Of a DNA stretch of 64,000 nt, positions 1 to 8,295 are shown piece after piece. Under the pieces are notes generated by a model that did not search any database, was not told the DNA's origin, and saw only the letters and a program-made list of their open reading frames with translations. Numbering within the stretch: the first letter of the stretch is position 1; every line of letters starts with the position of its first letter. The position numbers and the translations under genes were made by a program. The stretch is from contig NZ_QJSP01000006.1 of assembly GCF_003217475.1 (NCBI RefSeq), forward strand, positions 49,878-113,877, read 5' to 3'. This DNA comes from Williamsia limnetica. GTDB taxonomy: Bacteria > Actinomycetota > Actinomycetes > Mycobacteriales > Mycobacteriaceae.

Positions 1-869
1 CCAAGCCGGAGAAGCCTGATCCGGTGTATGCCCATAAACTTCAGGAGCTCATCGGGGGAGCGTTCGGTGAGATGACGGTGACCATGCAGTACTTGTTCCA
101 GGGGTGGAACTGTCGTATGGAGGGCAAGTACAAAGATTTGATCATGGATATCGCGACGGAGGAGATCGGTCACGTCGAGATGTTGGCGACGATGGTGGCG
201 CGGTTGCTCGAGGGTGCTCCGGCGACTGAGTCGAGCAAGGCTGCTGGTGGTGATCCGGTGGTGGCTGCGGTGATGGGTGGTATGGATCCGCAGCAGGCGA
301 TTGTTGCTGGTGGTGGGGCTTTGCCGGCGGATAGTAATGGTTATCCGTGGAATGGTCGGTACATCGTGGCCAGTGGCAATTTGTTGGCGGATTTTCGGGC
401 GAATGTGACTGCGGAGTCGCAGGGGCGTTTGCAGACGGCGCGGTTGTACAACATGACTGATGATCCTGGTGTGAAGGCGATGCTCAAGTTCAATTTGGCT
501 CGGGATACTCATCATCAGAATTTGTGGTTGGCGGCGATTGAGGAGTTGCAGGCCGACGGGTTGGAAAGTGTTGTGGCTCCGGATGCGTTGCTTGATGAGG
601 AGCATGCTGAGCATGCGACTGATCTGTGGCATTTGTCTGATGGTGAGTTTTCTTCGACTGGTGGGTGGGCGAACCGGTTGGCGCCGGATGGTGTGCATCA
701 GATGGGGTTCAATGCCGATCCGCAGCCGCTGGGCGACAAGGCGAGTCCGCCGCCGCCGGATCCGAAGTTGTATGCGACGTACGACGGTGCCAAAGGCACT
801 CCGCAGAATGCGCAGTTGGGTACCGAGAAGGGTGTCATGGGCAAGTTGAAAGACGCCATCCCCGACTGA
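1..869 (+). CDS. Manganese catalase, copy A (5' end outside window)
   Basis: Non-haem dimanganese catalase, which disproportionates hydrogen peroxide in the cytoplasm. The reading frame is open from base 3, so the start lies upstream of the window; compared with the full copy at 12220-13122 about 12 N-terminal residues are missing. Metal-ligand motifs of the ferritin-like four-helix fold are visible: EEIGHVEML near the N-terminus and the RDTHHQN helix in the middle. The tail is proline-rich (SPPPPDP) before the conserved-looking YATYDGAKGTP end. From base 3 to the stop the DNA appears identical to copy B, while the bases after the stop are unrelated. Codon use is odd for this GC-rich DNA, with many GGT, GAT, GCT and TTG codons, unlike the neighbouring genes. 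Confidence 0.93.
   Translation, partial: KPEKPDPVYAHKLQELIGGAFGEMTVTMQYLFQGWNCRMEGKYKDLIMDIATEEIGHVEMLATMVARLLEGAPATESSKAAGGDPVVAAVMGGMDPQQAIVAGGGALPADSNGYPWNGRYIVASGNLLADFRANVTAESQGRLQTARLYNMTDDPGVKAMLKFNLARDTHHQNLWLAAIEELQADGLESVVAPDALLDEEHAEHATDLWHLSDGEFSSTGGWANRLAPDGVHQMGFNADPQPLGDKASPPPPDPKLYATYDGAKGTPQNAQLGTEKGVMGKLKDAIPD
3..869 (+). repeat. 867-bp exact direct repeat, unit 1 (catalase gene)
   Basis: Bases 3-869 match 12256-13122 without a difference that I found, in the same orientation, offset 12253. Base 2 already differs from its counterpart. Identity ends exactly at the stop codon TGA: GACGACGC follows here, TAAGGGCT follows in unit 2. Confidence 0.9.
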
Positions 870-886
870 GACGACGCTGTTGAGTC

Positions 887-909
887 GGCGGCGACAGTTG
901 GGCGCCGCC
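887..909 (+). terminator. Hairpin after catalase copy A
   Basis: GGCGGCG (887-893) pairs with CGCCGCC (903-909) across a 9-base loop, 18 bases after the stop. A short T-run (CTTTTTCC) follows further on, near 930. It is a plausible intrinsic terminator, though without an immediate U-tract. Confidence 0.45.
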
Positions 910-962
910 GGCCCGACGTCCTTGATTCATATCTTTTTCCTTCGCCATGGAAAGGCACGGTC

Positions 963-1430
963 ATGGTCACTTCTGATCACCTCACACGCTCACCGCTCCG
1001 AGTGGCTGCACTGCTTGTCGCGGCCACCTTCTTGGTGGTTGGCATCTTCGGGTTCATTCCGGGAATCACCACCAATTACGACACCCTCAGTTTCGCGGGA
1101 CATGACTCTCACGCAGAACTCTTGGGCATTTTCCACGTGTCGATCCTGCATAACCTCGTGCATCTGTTGTTCGGTGCGGTAGGTGTGGTCCTCGCGAGAT
1201 CGTTTGCCGGGGCTCGGACTTACCTGATCGGCGGCGGCGCGATCTATCTGGTGCTCTGGCTCTACGGACTGATCATCGACAAAGACTCCGGAGCCAATTT
1301 CATCCCCGTCAACACCGCCGACGATTGGCTGCACTTCGGGCTGGGCGTAGGAATGATCGCGCTGGGCTTGATCCTGGGACGCCGCCGCCCGGCAACCACC
1401 GGCCCAGGCACCACCCGCCCAGCACGGTGA
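963..1430 (+). CDS. DUF4383-type four-helix membrane protein
   Basis: A 155-residue integral membrane protein that I assign to the DUF4383 family from its layout: a TM segment at about residues 13-35, the extracytoplasmic stretch GITTNYDTLSFAGHDSHAELLGIF in which the family's HxxxxLxG-type pattern lies, then HNLVHLLFGAVG and two further hydrophobic segments ending in GRRRPA. The function of the family is unknown; in actinobacteria such proteins are often found among general-stress genes, which fits the catalase upstream. ATG at 963 follows GGAAAGGCACGGTC, giving a usable ribosome site. The next gene starts 7 bases after the stop, so the two are probably cotranscribed. Confidence 0.8.
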   Translation: MVTSDHLTRSPLRVAALLVAATFLVVGIFGFIPGITTNYDTLSFAGHDSHAELLGIFHVSILHNLVHLLFGAVGVVLARSFAGARTYLIGGGAIYLVLWLYGLIIDKDSGANFIPVNTADDWLHFGLGVGMIALGLILGRRRPATTGPGTTRPAR

Positions 1431-1437
1431 ACGTCAC

Positions 1438-1758
1438 ATGACCGAGCACCGCACCCCGGCGTCATGGGGTGTGTCGCGTCGCGACGGGTACAGCAGCGGC
1501 GTGACAATTTGGAAAGTGAACTGCGATCGGTGCGAACACCGGATCACCGTGGTGGCCGTCGAGAGCCGCCACGACGCCGAACGCATCGCCGCAGCCGACG
1601 GCTGGGACGTCTGCTCCAGACACACGCTGTGTCCGGCTTGCGCCAGCTCAGGCGGTTGCTACGTGCCCAGGACGGCCCGAGAGTCGCGCCCCGAGCCGCG
1701 CCCGCTGACCCGTCACGCGCCTGAACGAGGGCACCCACAATCTCAAGGAGATCCATAA
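1438..1758 (+). CDS. Small zinc-ribbon-like protein
   Basis: A 106-residue protein with two cysteine pairs: NCDRC near residues 28-32 and HTLCPACASSGGC near residues 62-74. The spacing resembles a treble-clef or zinc-ribbon fold. No enzymatic motif is visible, and the C-terminal 30 residues are Arg/Pro-rich and probably disordered. ATG at 1438 lies 7 bases after the upstream stop. An alternative GTG at 1501 would remove 21 residues of unconvincing sequence and cannot be excluded. The function is unknown; the start and the last third are the least certain parts. Confidence 0.5.
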   Translation: MTEHRTPASWGVSRRDGYSSGVTIWKVNCDRCEHRITVVAVESRHDAERIAAADGWDVCSRHTLCPACASSGGCYVPRTARESRPEPRPLTRHAPERGHPQSQGDP

Positions 1759-2191
1759 ACAAGAGCTACCTACGTCGATCAGTGCACCGACGTGGTCGGG
1801 TGCGCGGGTCTTCGCAATCCACGGCTTCACCGGCGCCGGGAGCCCGGAGCCGGAGAGGGTCGGATCACTTCACCCTGCGGTGGATTGAAGGTCGAACTGC
1901 TGTCCTGCGGTGATGGCCGTATCGGTGTGCTTTCGCAGAGAACGGCGAGGCCAGAACTCTGCGGCAGAAGCTACATAGCCACGGTGGCGGAACTCCAAAC
2001 CAGGGCGGACGAAACTGAGCCAGTAGGGCGAGGATCCGCCTGTAAGAGAACGTGTTTGTGAGGCGGCGCCCAGCTCTGTTTTGAACCAGACGCCTGAACC
2101 CGTCCGGCAATGCAGTCGGGTCCTGAGGAGGACGTACCGCCAGCGCTGCGGACTCAAACACCGCCTGATGGGAGTTGGCGAGTGCACACTG
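1759..2191. other. Non-coding stretch between convergent genes
   Basis: No credible gene is seen in these 433 bases. Short open frames here have Arg/Cys-rich products typical of shadow frames. The stretch separates two convergent genes and contains one clear hairpin at 1830-1853; nothing else stood out. Confidence 0.5.
1830..1853 (+). terminator. GC-rich hairpin, possible bidirectional terminator
   Basis: CCGGC-G-CCGGG pairs with CCCGG-A-GCCGG around a two-base centre that must open to a slightly larger loop. It lies in the gap between the converging zinc-ribbon and MurE-like genes. No U-tract follows. Confidence 0.3.
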
Positions 2192-3736
2192 TCATGCCCG
2201 ACAAGGCCGAGTCATGTTGTCTCCGATTGCGTGCGCGTGCAGCGATGAGGCAATGGCATGCCGTAGATGCAGATGGTCATCAAAATCAACGGTGCGAGCG
2301 CCGTAACGCTGAATTGGGTCACTGCCTCTGCCGGCGACCACCAGTACATCGTCGGGGCGAGCCAATTCGACGGCGTAGTCGATGGCCGTTCGACGGTCGG
2401 GCACCTCCACCACCTGTGCATGGCGGGCCTGGTGTGCACCGAGTAGCACCTGTGATCGGATTGCGGCCGGATCTTCGTCCTCGGGACTTTCATCGGTCAC
2501 GATGACGATGTCGGCATAGGTCGCTGCGTACTTGCCCAGGGGCCGGCGCTTGTTCGGGTCGCGGCCTCCCGTGGCTCCTGCTACCACGATGAGGCGGCCG
2601 GAGGTCAGCGATCTCAGATAGGGCAGCAAGGCCTGCTGGCCGGCTGTGTTGTGCATGTAGTCGACGATGGCGGTGAAGGGTTGTCCCGCGTGTATTGGTT
2701 GGCAACGTCCGGCGATGGCTGTCAGCGAGGACATGCCGTCGGCCGTGGTGGCGAGGTCGGCGCCGTCGGCGATCAAAGCCGTCAGGGCCAGTAGTGCGTT
2801 GTCCACCTGGAATGCGCCCATCGTGTGCAGACGCACCTCTGCACGGCCCACGGGGCTGTGGACGTCGAACCGTGATCCCGTCTCGTCGCAGATGATGCGG
2901 TCTGCATATATGTCTGCGGCGTTATCGTGGGAGCTACAGGTCCAGACCTCGGCGCCGGCGGTCGCAGCGAGGCGCCGCCCGTACTCGTCGGCGATGTTGA
3001 CCACGGCCAGATCGGTTCGTTCAGCGTCGAACATCGAAGCTTTTGTCGCATAGTAGTTTTCCATCGAGCCGTGGTAGTCGAGATGGTCCGGCGCGAGGTT
3101 CGTAAAAGCCATGGCACGGTATCGGATGCCGTCGATGCGTTGTTGGTCAATGGCATGGGAAGAGACTTCCATCGCGCACGCAGTGACTCCCGAGCGGCGA
3201 AAGTGCGCGAGCGTCTGGTGCAGCGCCGCTGCCTCGGGAGTGGTGCGGACCGGTACCCACTGGAGTCCGGGTCCGCGGATGCGGGCACCGGAGATCAGAC
3301 CCGGAGTTTCGCCGGTGGCGGCCAGGCCGGCGTCCACAAAATGCGCGGTGCTGGTCTTGCCATTGGTGCCGGTGACGCCGAATACGCGCGGGGTGCTCGG
3401 CGAAGTGCCGTAGAACCAGGCGCACAGGTGGCCCATGATCTGCCGCGGATCGTGCACGACCATGGTCGGCAACACGGACGAGGGGCGGTCGCTGATCACG
3501 GCCACGGCGCCTGCGCCCGCCGCCTGCACTTCGAATTCCAAACCATGCCAGTTGTTTCCGCGCATCGCTACATAGATGTCGCCAGGACGCACCGTGCGCG
3601 AATCGTCCCGGATGTCCCGGGCGAGGGCCCCGTGGTCTGCGCGGGTTCCGCCCAGCACGGCACTGTTCAAGTACGTTGACACTTCAGCGACGGTCACAGA
3701 CGGCGCAGGTGTCCGTGAGATGACCGCACGTTCCAC
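2192..3736 (-). CDS. MurE-like Mur ligase paralog
   Basis: A 514-residue three-domain Mur ligase resembling UDP-MurNAc-dipeptide ligases: an N-terminal domain with DSRTVRPGDIYVAMRG (about 45-60), the ATP-binding P-loop GVTGTNGKTST (about 120-130), the central EVSSHAID and NLAPDHLDYHGSMENYY motifs, and a C-terminal Rossmann-like domain. Two family hallmarks are altered. The segment that in MurE carries DNPR, the arginine recognising the incoming diamino acid, reads TDESPEDEDP here; YAHTPD reads YMHNTAG. It also stands alone, outside any cell-division gene cluster. This argues for an accessory ligase acting on a different acceptor rather than the housekeeping MurE. No in-frame ATG precedes the GTG at 3736, which is the chosen start. 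Confidence is high for the family and low for the substrate. Confidence 0.82.
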   Translation of the reverse strand: MERAVISRTPAPSVTVAEVSTYLNSAVLGGTRADHGALARDIRDDSRTVRPGDIYVAMRGNNWHGLEFEVQAAGAGAVAVISDRPSSVLPTMVVHDPRQIMGHLCAWFYGTSPSTPRVFGVTGTNGKTSTAHFVDAGLAATGETPGLISGARIRGPGLQWVPVRTTPEAAALHQTLAHFRRSGVTACAMEVSSHAIDQQRIDGIRYRAMAFTNLAPDHLDYHGSMENYYATKASMFDAERTDLAVVNIADEYGRRLAATAGAEVWTCSSHDNAADIYADRIICDETGSRFDVHSPVGRAEVRLHTMGAFQVDNALLALTALIADGADLATTADGMSSLTAIAGRCQPIHAGQPFTAIVDYMHNTAGQQALLPYLRSLTSGRLIVVAGATGGRDPNKRRPLGKYAATYADIVIVTDESPEDEDPAAIRSQVLLGAHQARHAQVVEVPDRRTAIDYAVELARPDDVLVVAGRGSDPIQRYGARTVDFDDHLHLRHAIASSLHAHAIGDNMTRPCRA

Positions 3737-3745
3737 GCTCGAGCA

Positions 3746-3770
3746 TTACCCAGTCATCGCTGGAGCAAAC
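3746..3770 (-). promoter_or_regulatory. SigF/SigB-like promoter before the MurE-like gene
   Basis: On the minus strand GTTTGC (3770-3765) and GGGTAA (3751-3746) are 13 bases apart, that is GTTT-N15-GGGTAA, close to the mycobacterial SigF consensus GTTT-N15-17-GGGTAT. A start site 6-8 bases downstream would fall almost on the GTG at 3736, implying a leaderless or very short-leader mRNA. Confidence 0.4.
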
Positions 3771-3980
3771 TCTTGTTCTCGTATCACGCGCGAGGCGATG
3801 ACAGATTCGCCTACTTTGCCTACACTCGTTGATGGTTGAGCCCGTGGCCTCTGATGCCCGCTTGTAGCGAGGAGACCTCTGTGCGTTTGTCTTCTGCCGA
3901 TCACCACACTTTGCCCCTCGCTATGTGCCAGATCCTGCGCACCGGTAACGAATTCGAATCGAGACGGACTGGAGTGATAC

Positions 3981-5768
3981 ATGGCTACAACAGTCGGTGA
4001 CGTGGTACTCGAACGGCTGCGGCAGTGGGACGTCGGTCAAGTCTTCGGCTACCCGGGCGACGGAATCAACGGTTTGCTGGCGTCGTGGGCTGACGCCGAT
4101 GACAAACCGCAATTCGTACAGTCGCGGCATGAGGAGATGTCAGCATTCGAGGCGGTGGGTTTCGCCAAGTTCTCGGGCTCGATCGGCGTATGCGCAGCCA
4201 CGAGCGGACCTGGCGGCGTTCACCTGCTCAATGGTCTCTACGACGCCAAACTCGATCACGTGCCGGTGCTGGCACTGGTCGGGCAGACCGAGCGAAGCGC
4301 GATGGGTGGGTCGTATCAGCAAGAGATCGACATGCTCTCGCTCTACAAAGACGTCTGCAGCGACTACGTCCAGATGTGCATGGTCCCCGAGCAGATACCC
4401 AACCTGATCGACCGTGCCATCCGGATCGCGTTGACGGAGAGGGCCCCGACGGCATTGATCTTTCCGTCCGACGTCTTCGAACTGGAGTATTCGCCGCCCG
4501 GGCACACGTTCAAGCACGTGCCGTCGAGTCTCGGCCTCTCGCCATCGGTCGCGCACGCCGACGACGAGGCCGTGCGTCAGGCTGCTGAGCTGCTCAACGC
4601 AGGATCCAAAGTTGCGCTCCTGGTCGGGCAGGGAGCACGCGGCTGTGTCGACGAACTCACCGAGGTGGCCGATCTTCTCGGCGCCGGCTGCGCAAAGGCG
4701 CTGCTGGGCAGGGACGTGCTGTCCGACGAGTTGCCCTGGGTCACCGGATCCATCGGTCTGCTCGGTACCACCGCGAGCCATCACCTGATGCGGGACTGCG
4801 ACACGCTGCTCACTGTCGGTTCGAACTTTCCCTACACCCAGTTCCTTCCGGAACTCGACCAGGCCAGGGCGGTGCAGATCGACCTGTCAGGGAAATGGGT
4901 GGGGATGCGCTATCCGTATGAGCTGAATATCGTGGGAGACGCGAAAACCACTCTACGCCAGCTTATCCCGTTGTTGGAGCGTAAGAGCGACCGTGGGTGG
5001 CGCGACAACATCGAGAAGCGGGTCGAGCGCTGGCGGACCACCGCGCAGCGTCAGGCGATGACGAGCGCCGATCCGATCAATCCGATGAGGATCTTTCACG
5101 AGTTCTCGTTGAGGGCGCCGGGTGACTCGATCATCGCCGCGGACTCCGGAAGCGCCGCCAACTGGTACGCACGGCACATCACATTCAAGGACCGAATGCG
5201 TGGATCACTGTCTGGGACGTTGGCCACGATGGGGCCGGCCGTCCCATACGTCATCGGCGCCAAGTGGGCGTACCCCGATCGTCCCGGTATCGCGTTCGAG
5301 GGCGACGGAGCCATGCAGATGAACGGCATGGCCGAGCTTCTCACGGTCGCTCGCTACTGGAAGCAGTGGACAGACCCACGATTGGTGGTGGCTGTCTTAC
5401 ACAACAACGACCTCAACCAGGTCACCTGGGAACAGCGAGCGATGGAGGGGTCCCCGAAGTTCGCTGCCTCCCAGACCCTTCCGGACGTCGACTTCGCTGC
5501 CTTTGCTCGCGGCATCGGCCTACACGGCATCAATGTCGATGACCCGAACCAGGTCGGATCGGCGTGGGACAGTGCCTTGGCCGCTGATCGACCGACCGTA
5601 CTGGACATCCGCTGTGATCCGAGCGTGCCGCCCATTCCGCCGCACGCAACTCTGGAGCAGGCGAAGTCGTTGAGCGCTGCCCTGATCGACGGAGACGAAG
5701 ACGCGTGGGACGTGGTGAAGCAAGGTGCGAAACAAAAGATCCAGCAGTACCTTCCGGGCACCAAATGA
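3981..5768 (+). CDS. Thiamine-pyrophosphate enzyme of the pyruvate oxidase/acetolactate synthase superfamily
   Basis: A 595-residue ThDP enzyme with all three domains. The Pyr domain has VFGYPGDGING and QSRHEE, where the second acidic residue region (about 51) should carry the glutamate that activates ThDP. The central domain spans about 190-320. The PP domain has FEGDGAMQMNGMAEL and the Mg-binding HNNDLNQVTWEQ. It resembles the PoxB-like 'thiamine pyrophosphate-requiring' proteins of actinobacteria more than true acetolactate synthase, since no small regulatory subunit is nearby. Pyruvate decarboxylation to acetate with a quinone or oxygen acceptor is a reasonable guess, but the substrate is not shown by sequence. 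ATG at 3981 is preceded by GGAG at a proper distance. An SDR gene follows 58 bases downstream. Confidence 0.85.
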   Translation: MATTVGDVVLERLRQWDVGQVFGYPGDGINGLLASWADADDKPQFVQSRHEEMSAFEAVGFAKFSGSIGVCAATSGPGGVHLLNGLYDAKLDHVPVLALVGQTERSAMGGSYQQEIDMLSLYKDVCSDYVQMCMVPEQIPNLIDRAIRIALTERAPTALIFPSDVFELEYSPPGHTFKHVPSSLGLSPSVAHADDEAVRQAAELLNAGSKVALLVGQGARGCVDELTEVADLLGAGCAKALLGRDVLSDELPWVTGSIGLLGTTASHHLMRDCDTLLTVGSNFPYTQFLPELDQARAVQIDLSGKWVGMRYPYELNIVGDAKTTLRQLIPLLERKSDRGWRDNIEKRVERWRTTAQRQAMTSADPINPMRIFHEFSLRAPGDSIIAADSGSAANWYARHITFKDRMRGSLSGTLATMGPAVPYVIGAKWAYPDRPGIAFEGDGAMQMNGMAELLTVARYWKQWTDPRLVVAVLHNNDLNQVTWEQRAMEGSPKFAASQTLPDVDFAAFARGIGLHGINVDDPNQVGSAWDSALAADRPTVLDIRCDPSVPPIPPHATLEQAKSLSAALIDGDEDAWDVVKQGAKQKIQQYLPGTK

Positions 5769-5826
5769 CGAAGAATCTGTGCCTGCAGGACGCATAGGCA
5801 GGCGGTTGATCGGGTATTCGCCCGTC

Positions 5827-6630
5827 ATGACGAACGACACTCAGGTCAGACCGCTGGCTCTGGTAACCGGTGCCTCGCAGGGCATCGGGTTCGAATTGGC
5901 CACATTGTTCGCTCGCGACGGCTATGACCTCCTCGTCGTCGCCGAAGGGGGCTCGACACTCGACGAAGCGGTGACAACCCTGCGCGCCTGCGGCTCCGCT
6001 GTGGCTCCAGTGGTTGCCGATCTACGTACCGAAGACGGGGTGCGTGAGGTGTACGACGCTGTCGCAGCCGATGGCCGCGGCTTGACTGCAGCAGCGATCA
6101 ACGCCGGCGTCGGACAGGGCGGGTCGTTCGTCGACACCCCGTTGGCGGACACGATGTCGGTCATCGATCTGAATGTCCGCTCGACGGTCCACCTGACCAA
6201 GTTGGTTCTCGACGACATGGCGGCGCGTGACGAGGGGAGGATTCTGCTGACCTCGTCGATTGCCGCCACCATGCCTGGTCCGTATCAGGCCGTGTACAAC
6301 GCGTCGAAATCGTTCGTGCAGTCGTTTGCCGAAGCCCTGCAGGGTGAACTCGCCGACAGCGCAGTGACTCTGACGGCATTGATGCCAGGGCCCACCGCCA
6401 CCAACTTCTTTCACCGCGCAGGGCTTGACGACACGAAGATGGGGCAGAGCAGCAAGGACGACCCGGCTGCCGTCGCCCGGCAAGGCTACGACGCACTGTT
6501 GGCAGGTAAACGAAAGGTCGTCGCCAGTTCGATGACGTCGAAAGTGATGGCCGCGGCCGATGCCGTTCTTCCTGATGCAGCCAAAGCCGCCGCGCACCGG
6601 TTCATGGCCAAACCGGGCGGCGGTCGCTAG
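5827..6630 (+). CDS. Short-chain dehydrogenase/reductase
   Basis: A 267-residue classical SDR. The N-terminal Rossmann motif is TGASQGIG (about 14-21), the NNAG-equivalent is INAGVG, the catalytic serine lies in LLTSSIA, and the active-site pair is YNASK (Y-x-x-x-K). The last 60 residues, with KRKVVASSMTSK and FMAKPGGGR, are typical of uncharacterised actinobacterial SDRs. The substrate is unknown. The start is the ATG at 5827; the frame is open further upstream but those residues run into the end of the preceding gene and look non-native. It follows the TPP enzyme and precedes a small acidic protein, possibly as one transcript. Confidence 0.85.
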   Translation: MTNDTQVRPLALVTGASQGIGFELATLFARDGYDLLVVAEGGSTLDEAVTTLRACGSAVAPVVADLRTEDGVREVYDAVAADGRGLTAAAINAGVGQGGSFVDTPLADTMSVIDLNVRSTVHLTKLVLDDMAARDEGRILLTSSIAATMPGPYQAVYNASKSFVQSFAEALQGELADSAVTLTALMPGPTATNFFHRAGLDDTKMGQSSKDDPAAVARQGYDALLAGKRKVVASSMTSKVMAAADAVLPDAAKAAAHRFMAKPGGGR

Positions 6631-6669
6631 ACCATCGCATAAAGCCGAATCGAAAGGAAGGAAGTCCAC

Positions 6670-6828
6670 ATGACAACACCAGAATCAGACGCGCCGATTC
6701 CGGATGCCGACACCGCGGATGCGCTCGAGCAGAACATTCCCGTCGCAGCAGACGACGACGACGAAGCGTACCCCCGCGCCACCGATGACGGCCCGGGCGA
6801 CATCTTTGTCAGCCCGCCACCGAGGTGA
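6670..6828 (+). CDS. Short acidic protein, 52 residues
   Basis: A 52-residue, strongly acidic and probably disordered protein that begins MTTPESDAPIPDAD, contains AADDDDEAYP and ends FVSPPPR. A strong ribosome site (GAAAGGAAGGAAG) precedes the ATG at 6670, the best evidence that it is translated. It lies 39 bases after the SDR stop in the same direction. The stop codon sits inside the loop of a long inverted repeat (6812-6844). I do not recognise a family. A second short acidic protein of the same style lies at 8292-8444. Confidence 0.6.
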   Translation: MTTPESDAPIPDADTADALEQNIPVAADDDDEAYPRATDDGPGDIFVSPPPR

Positions 6829-6844
6829 CCGATCGGTGGCGGGC
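6812..6844. terminator. 11-bp-stem bidirectional terminator
   Basis: GCCCGCCACCG (6812-6822) and CGGTGGCGGGC (6834-6844) form a perfect 11-bp stem with an 11-base loop holding the stop codon of the acidic protein gene. It lies between two converging genes (ends 6828 and 6862). Confidence 0.65.
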
Positions 6845-6861
6845 CGTGCGTGGGTTCACTT

Positions 6862-7494
6862 TCATCTCTGCCGATGGACTCCGGCGCCCTGGGAGTACGA
6901 CAGGTGCCCACCCAGCGCACCGCCCACTCCCGCAAACGTAAGACCGGCGAGGGTCCACGCCGACCCACTCGCTCGTGCGCCCCGACGGCGTAGGGACCAC
7001 GACTTTGCGAGACAGGTGATTCCAAGTGAATTGGCGAGGACGTGGGTAACGGCTACACGCCTCTGGGCGCTGTCGAGTGTGGTGTACTCCACCAACCCTG
7101 TAGCTGACGCCGGTGCTGCTGCCAGGATCCCGAACGCCAGAACACGCCGTGCAGCGTCGCGCTGACCCGCGATGTCGAGCATCGGCACGGACATCCAGGC
7201 TCCGATAGGAACCGTCACGAGGATGGGGTGCAGCGGATGACCCAGCCAGCGACCGAGCAGCAGCGAGGACACATCGGGTGACAACCTGCGCTCGATCGCG
7301 GCGGACAGTTGGCCGGCTGGGCCATCCAGCACCGATAGTCGCTCGGCCATTTTCAGCAGTTTGCCGGGGAGCCGAAGCCGGTCGGCGCCCGAGGCATCGG
7401 TGCCCAGAGCATCGGGCGGCGTTGTGGCCTCCGGTGAATCGGGCAGTTGGTCAGGGGTTGTGAGACGGTCCGCGCCGTCAGCTGGGATAGTCAT
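6862..7494 (-). CDS. DUF2231-type membrane protein
   Basis: A 210-residue protein with a long, Pro/Asp-rich soluble N-terminus (about 1-85) and then a DUF2231-type membrane domain recognisable from RWLGHPLHPILVTVPIGAW, followed by three more hydrophobic segments. The histidines of HPLHP are the family signature and may bind a metal or haem; no function is established. It is the last gene of a likely minus-strand operon with the MBL-fold hydrolase (gap 63 bases) and the short acidic protein. ATG at 7494 is the most upstream plausible start. Confidence 0.8.
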   Translation of the reverse strand: MTIPADGADRLTTPDQLPDSPEATTPPDALGTDASGADRLRLPGKLLKMAERLSVLDGPAGQLSAAIERRLSPDVSSLLLGRWLGHPLHPILVTVPIGAWMSVPMLDIAGQRDAARRVLAFGILAAAPASATGLVEYTTLDSAQRRVAVTHVLANSLGITCLAKSWSLRRRGARASGSAWTLAGLTFAGVGGALGGHLSYSQGAGVHRQR

Positions 7495-7557
7495 GCTTGA
7501 GGGTTCCCACGCGCCTGCGCGTCAATCATGATTGTTCGCTGCGGGCGCCACCGGCCG

Positions 7558-8295
7558 TTACCGGTGCCGCTCGAGTGCTTGATCGACGGCGGTTTCGATA
7601 CCTTGATCCCATGGGTCGCCGTGTCCGGGCAGCACCACCTGTGCGTGGGTGTCGACAACCGCAGACAACGACTGCCTGGCCAATGCGACATTCGCAGTCG
7701 CCGCACCCGGAACCACTCTGGGCCCGACGCGGCCGGTATACGGGTCGAGAGTGACCAGGGCGTCACCCACGATGACCGCGTCGCGGTCCGGGAAGTGCAC
7801 CGCGACATGACCGAAGGTGTGCCCCGGCGTGTGGATCAGTGTCGGACCGCCCGGGAGTTCGGACCCGATGCCGACCGGTTCGAGATCGTCGACGCCGCGG
7901 ACCCATAGGGCACCGGCGGCCGCCATTCGTCCGAGGATCGGCAGCGATGCCGGATGACGTAGGGGGAACAAGATTCGCGACTGTTCGCGCTGGTATCGAT
8001 AGGGATGGCGCGCGAGTGCACTGTCGGCTTGGTGCACCCAGATCGGTACGTTCCACTCCCGTTGTATTCGCGCGGCCATCCCGACGTGATCGAAGTGCCC
8101 GTGGGTCAGGAGAACACCGGCCACGTCTGCGGGTGTCTTGCCCAATTGCGTGAGGGCCTGGTGCAGTTGCGTCCACATTCGCGGCAGACCGGCATCGACA
8201 ACGAGTAGCCGGTCGTCGACTTCCACGAGATATACGTTGGTGGCAGCTCGTTCGAGGCGGTGGACCCCCGGAGCGACGTCGGTGTTCAGTATCAA
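7558..8295 (-). CDS. MBL-fold metallohydrolase
   Basis: A 245-residue metallo-beta-lactamase-fold hydrolase. The zinc ligand motif is LTHGHFDH (HxHxDH), with further ligands in HTPGHTFGHVAVH, GDALV and the terminal LPGHGDP. It resembles the glyoxalase-II-like or general MBL hydrolases; the substrate cannot be told. The start is a TTG at 8295, preceded by GGGGAA at good spacing, overlapping the stop of the upstream acidic-protein gene, so translation is probably coupled. No better in-frame ATG or GTG exists upstream of the zinc motif. Confidence 0.85.
   Translation of the reverse strand: MILNTDVAPGVHRLERAATNVYLVEVDDRLLVVDAGLPRMWTQLHQALTQLGKTPADVAGVLLTHGHFDHVGMAARIQREWNVPIWVHQADSALARHPYRYQREQSRILFPLRHPASLPILGRMAAAGALWVRGVDDLEPVGIGSELPGGPTLIHTPGHTFGHVAVHFPDRDAVIVGDALVTLDPYTGRVGPRVVPGAATANVALARQSLSAVVDTHAQVVLPGHGDPWDQGIETAVDQALERHR

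Noticed and set aside
1792-2061. Possible 89-residue gene in the 1759-2191 gap
   Set aside because: No ribosome site, Arg/Cys-rich composition and no neighbour support.
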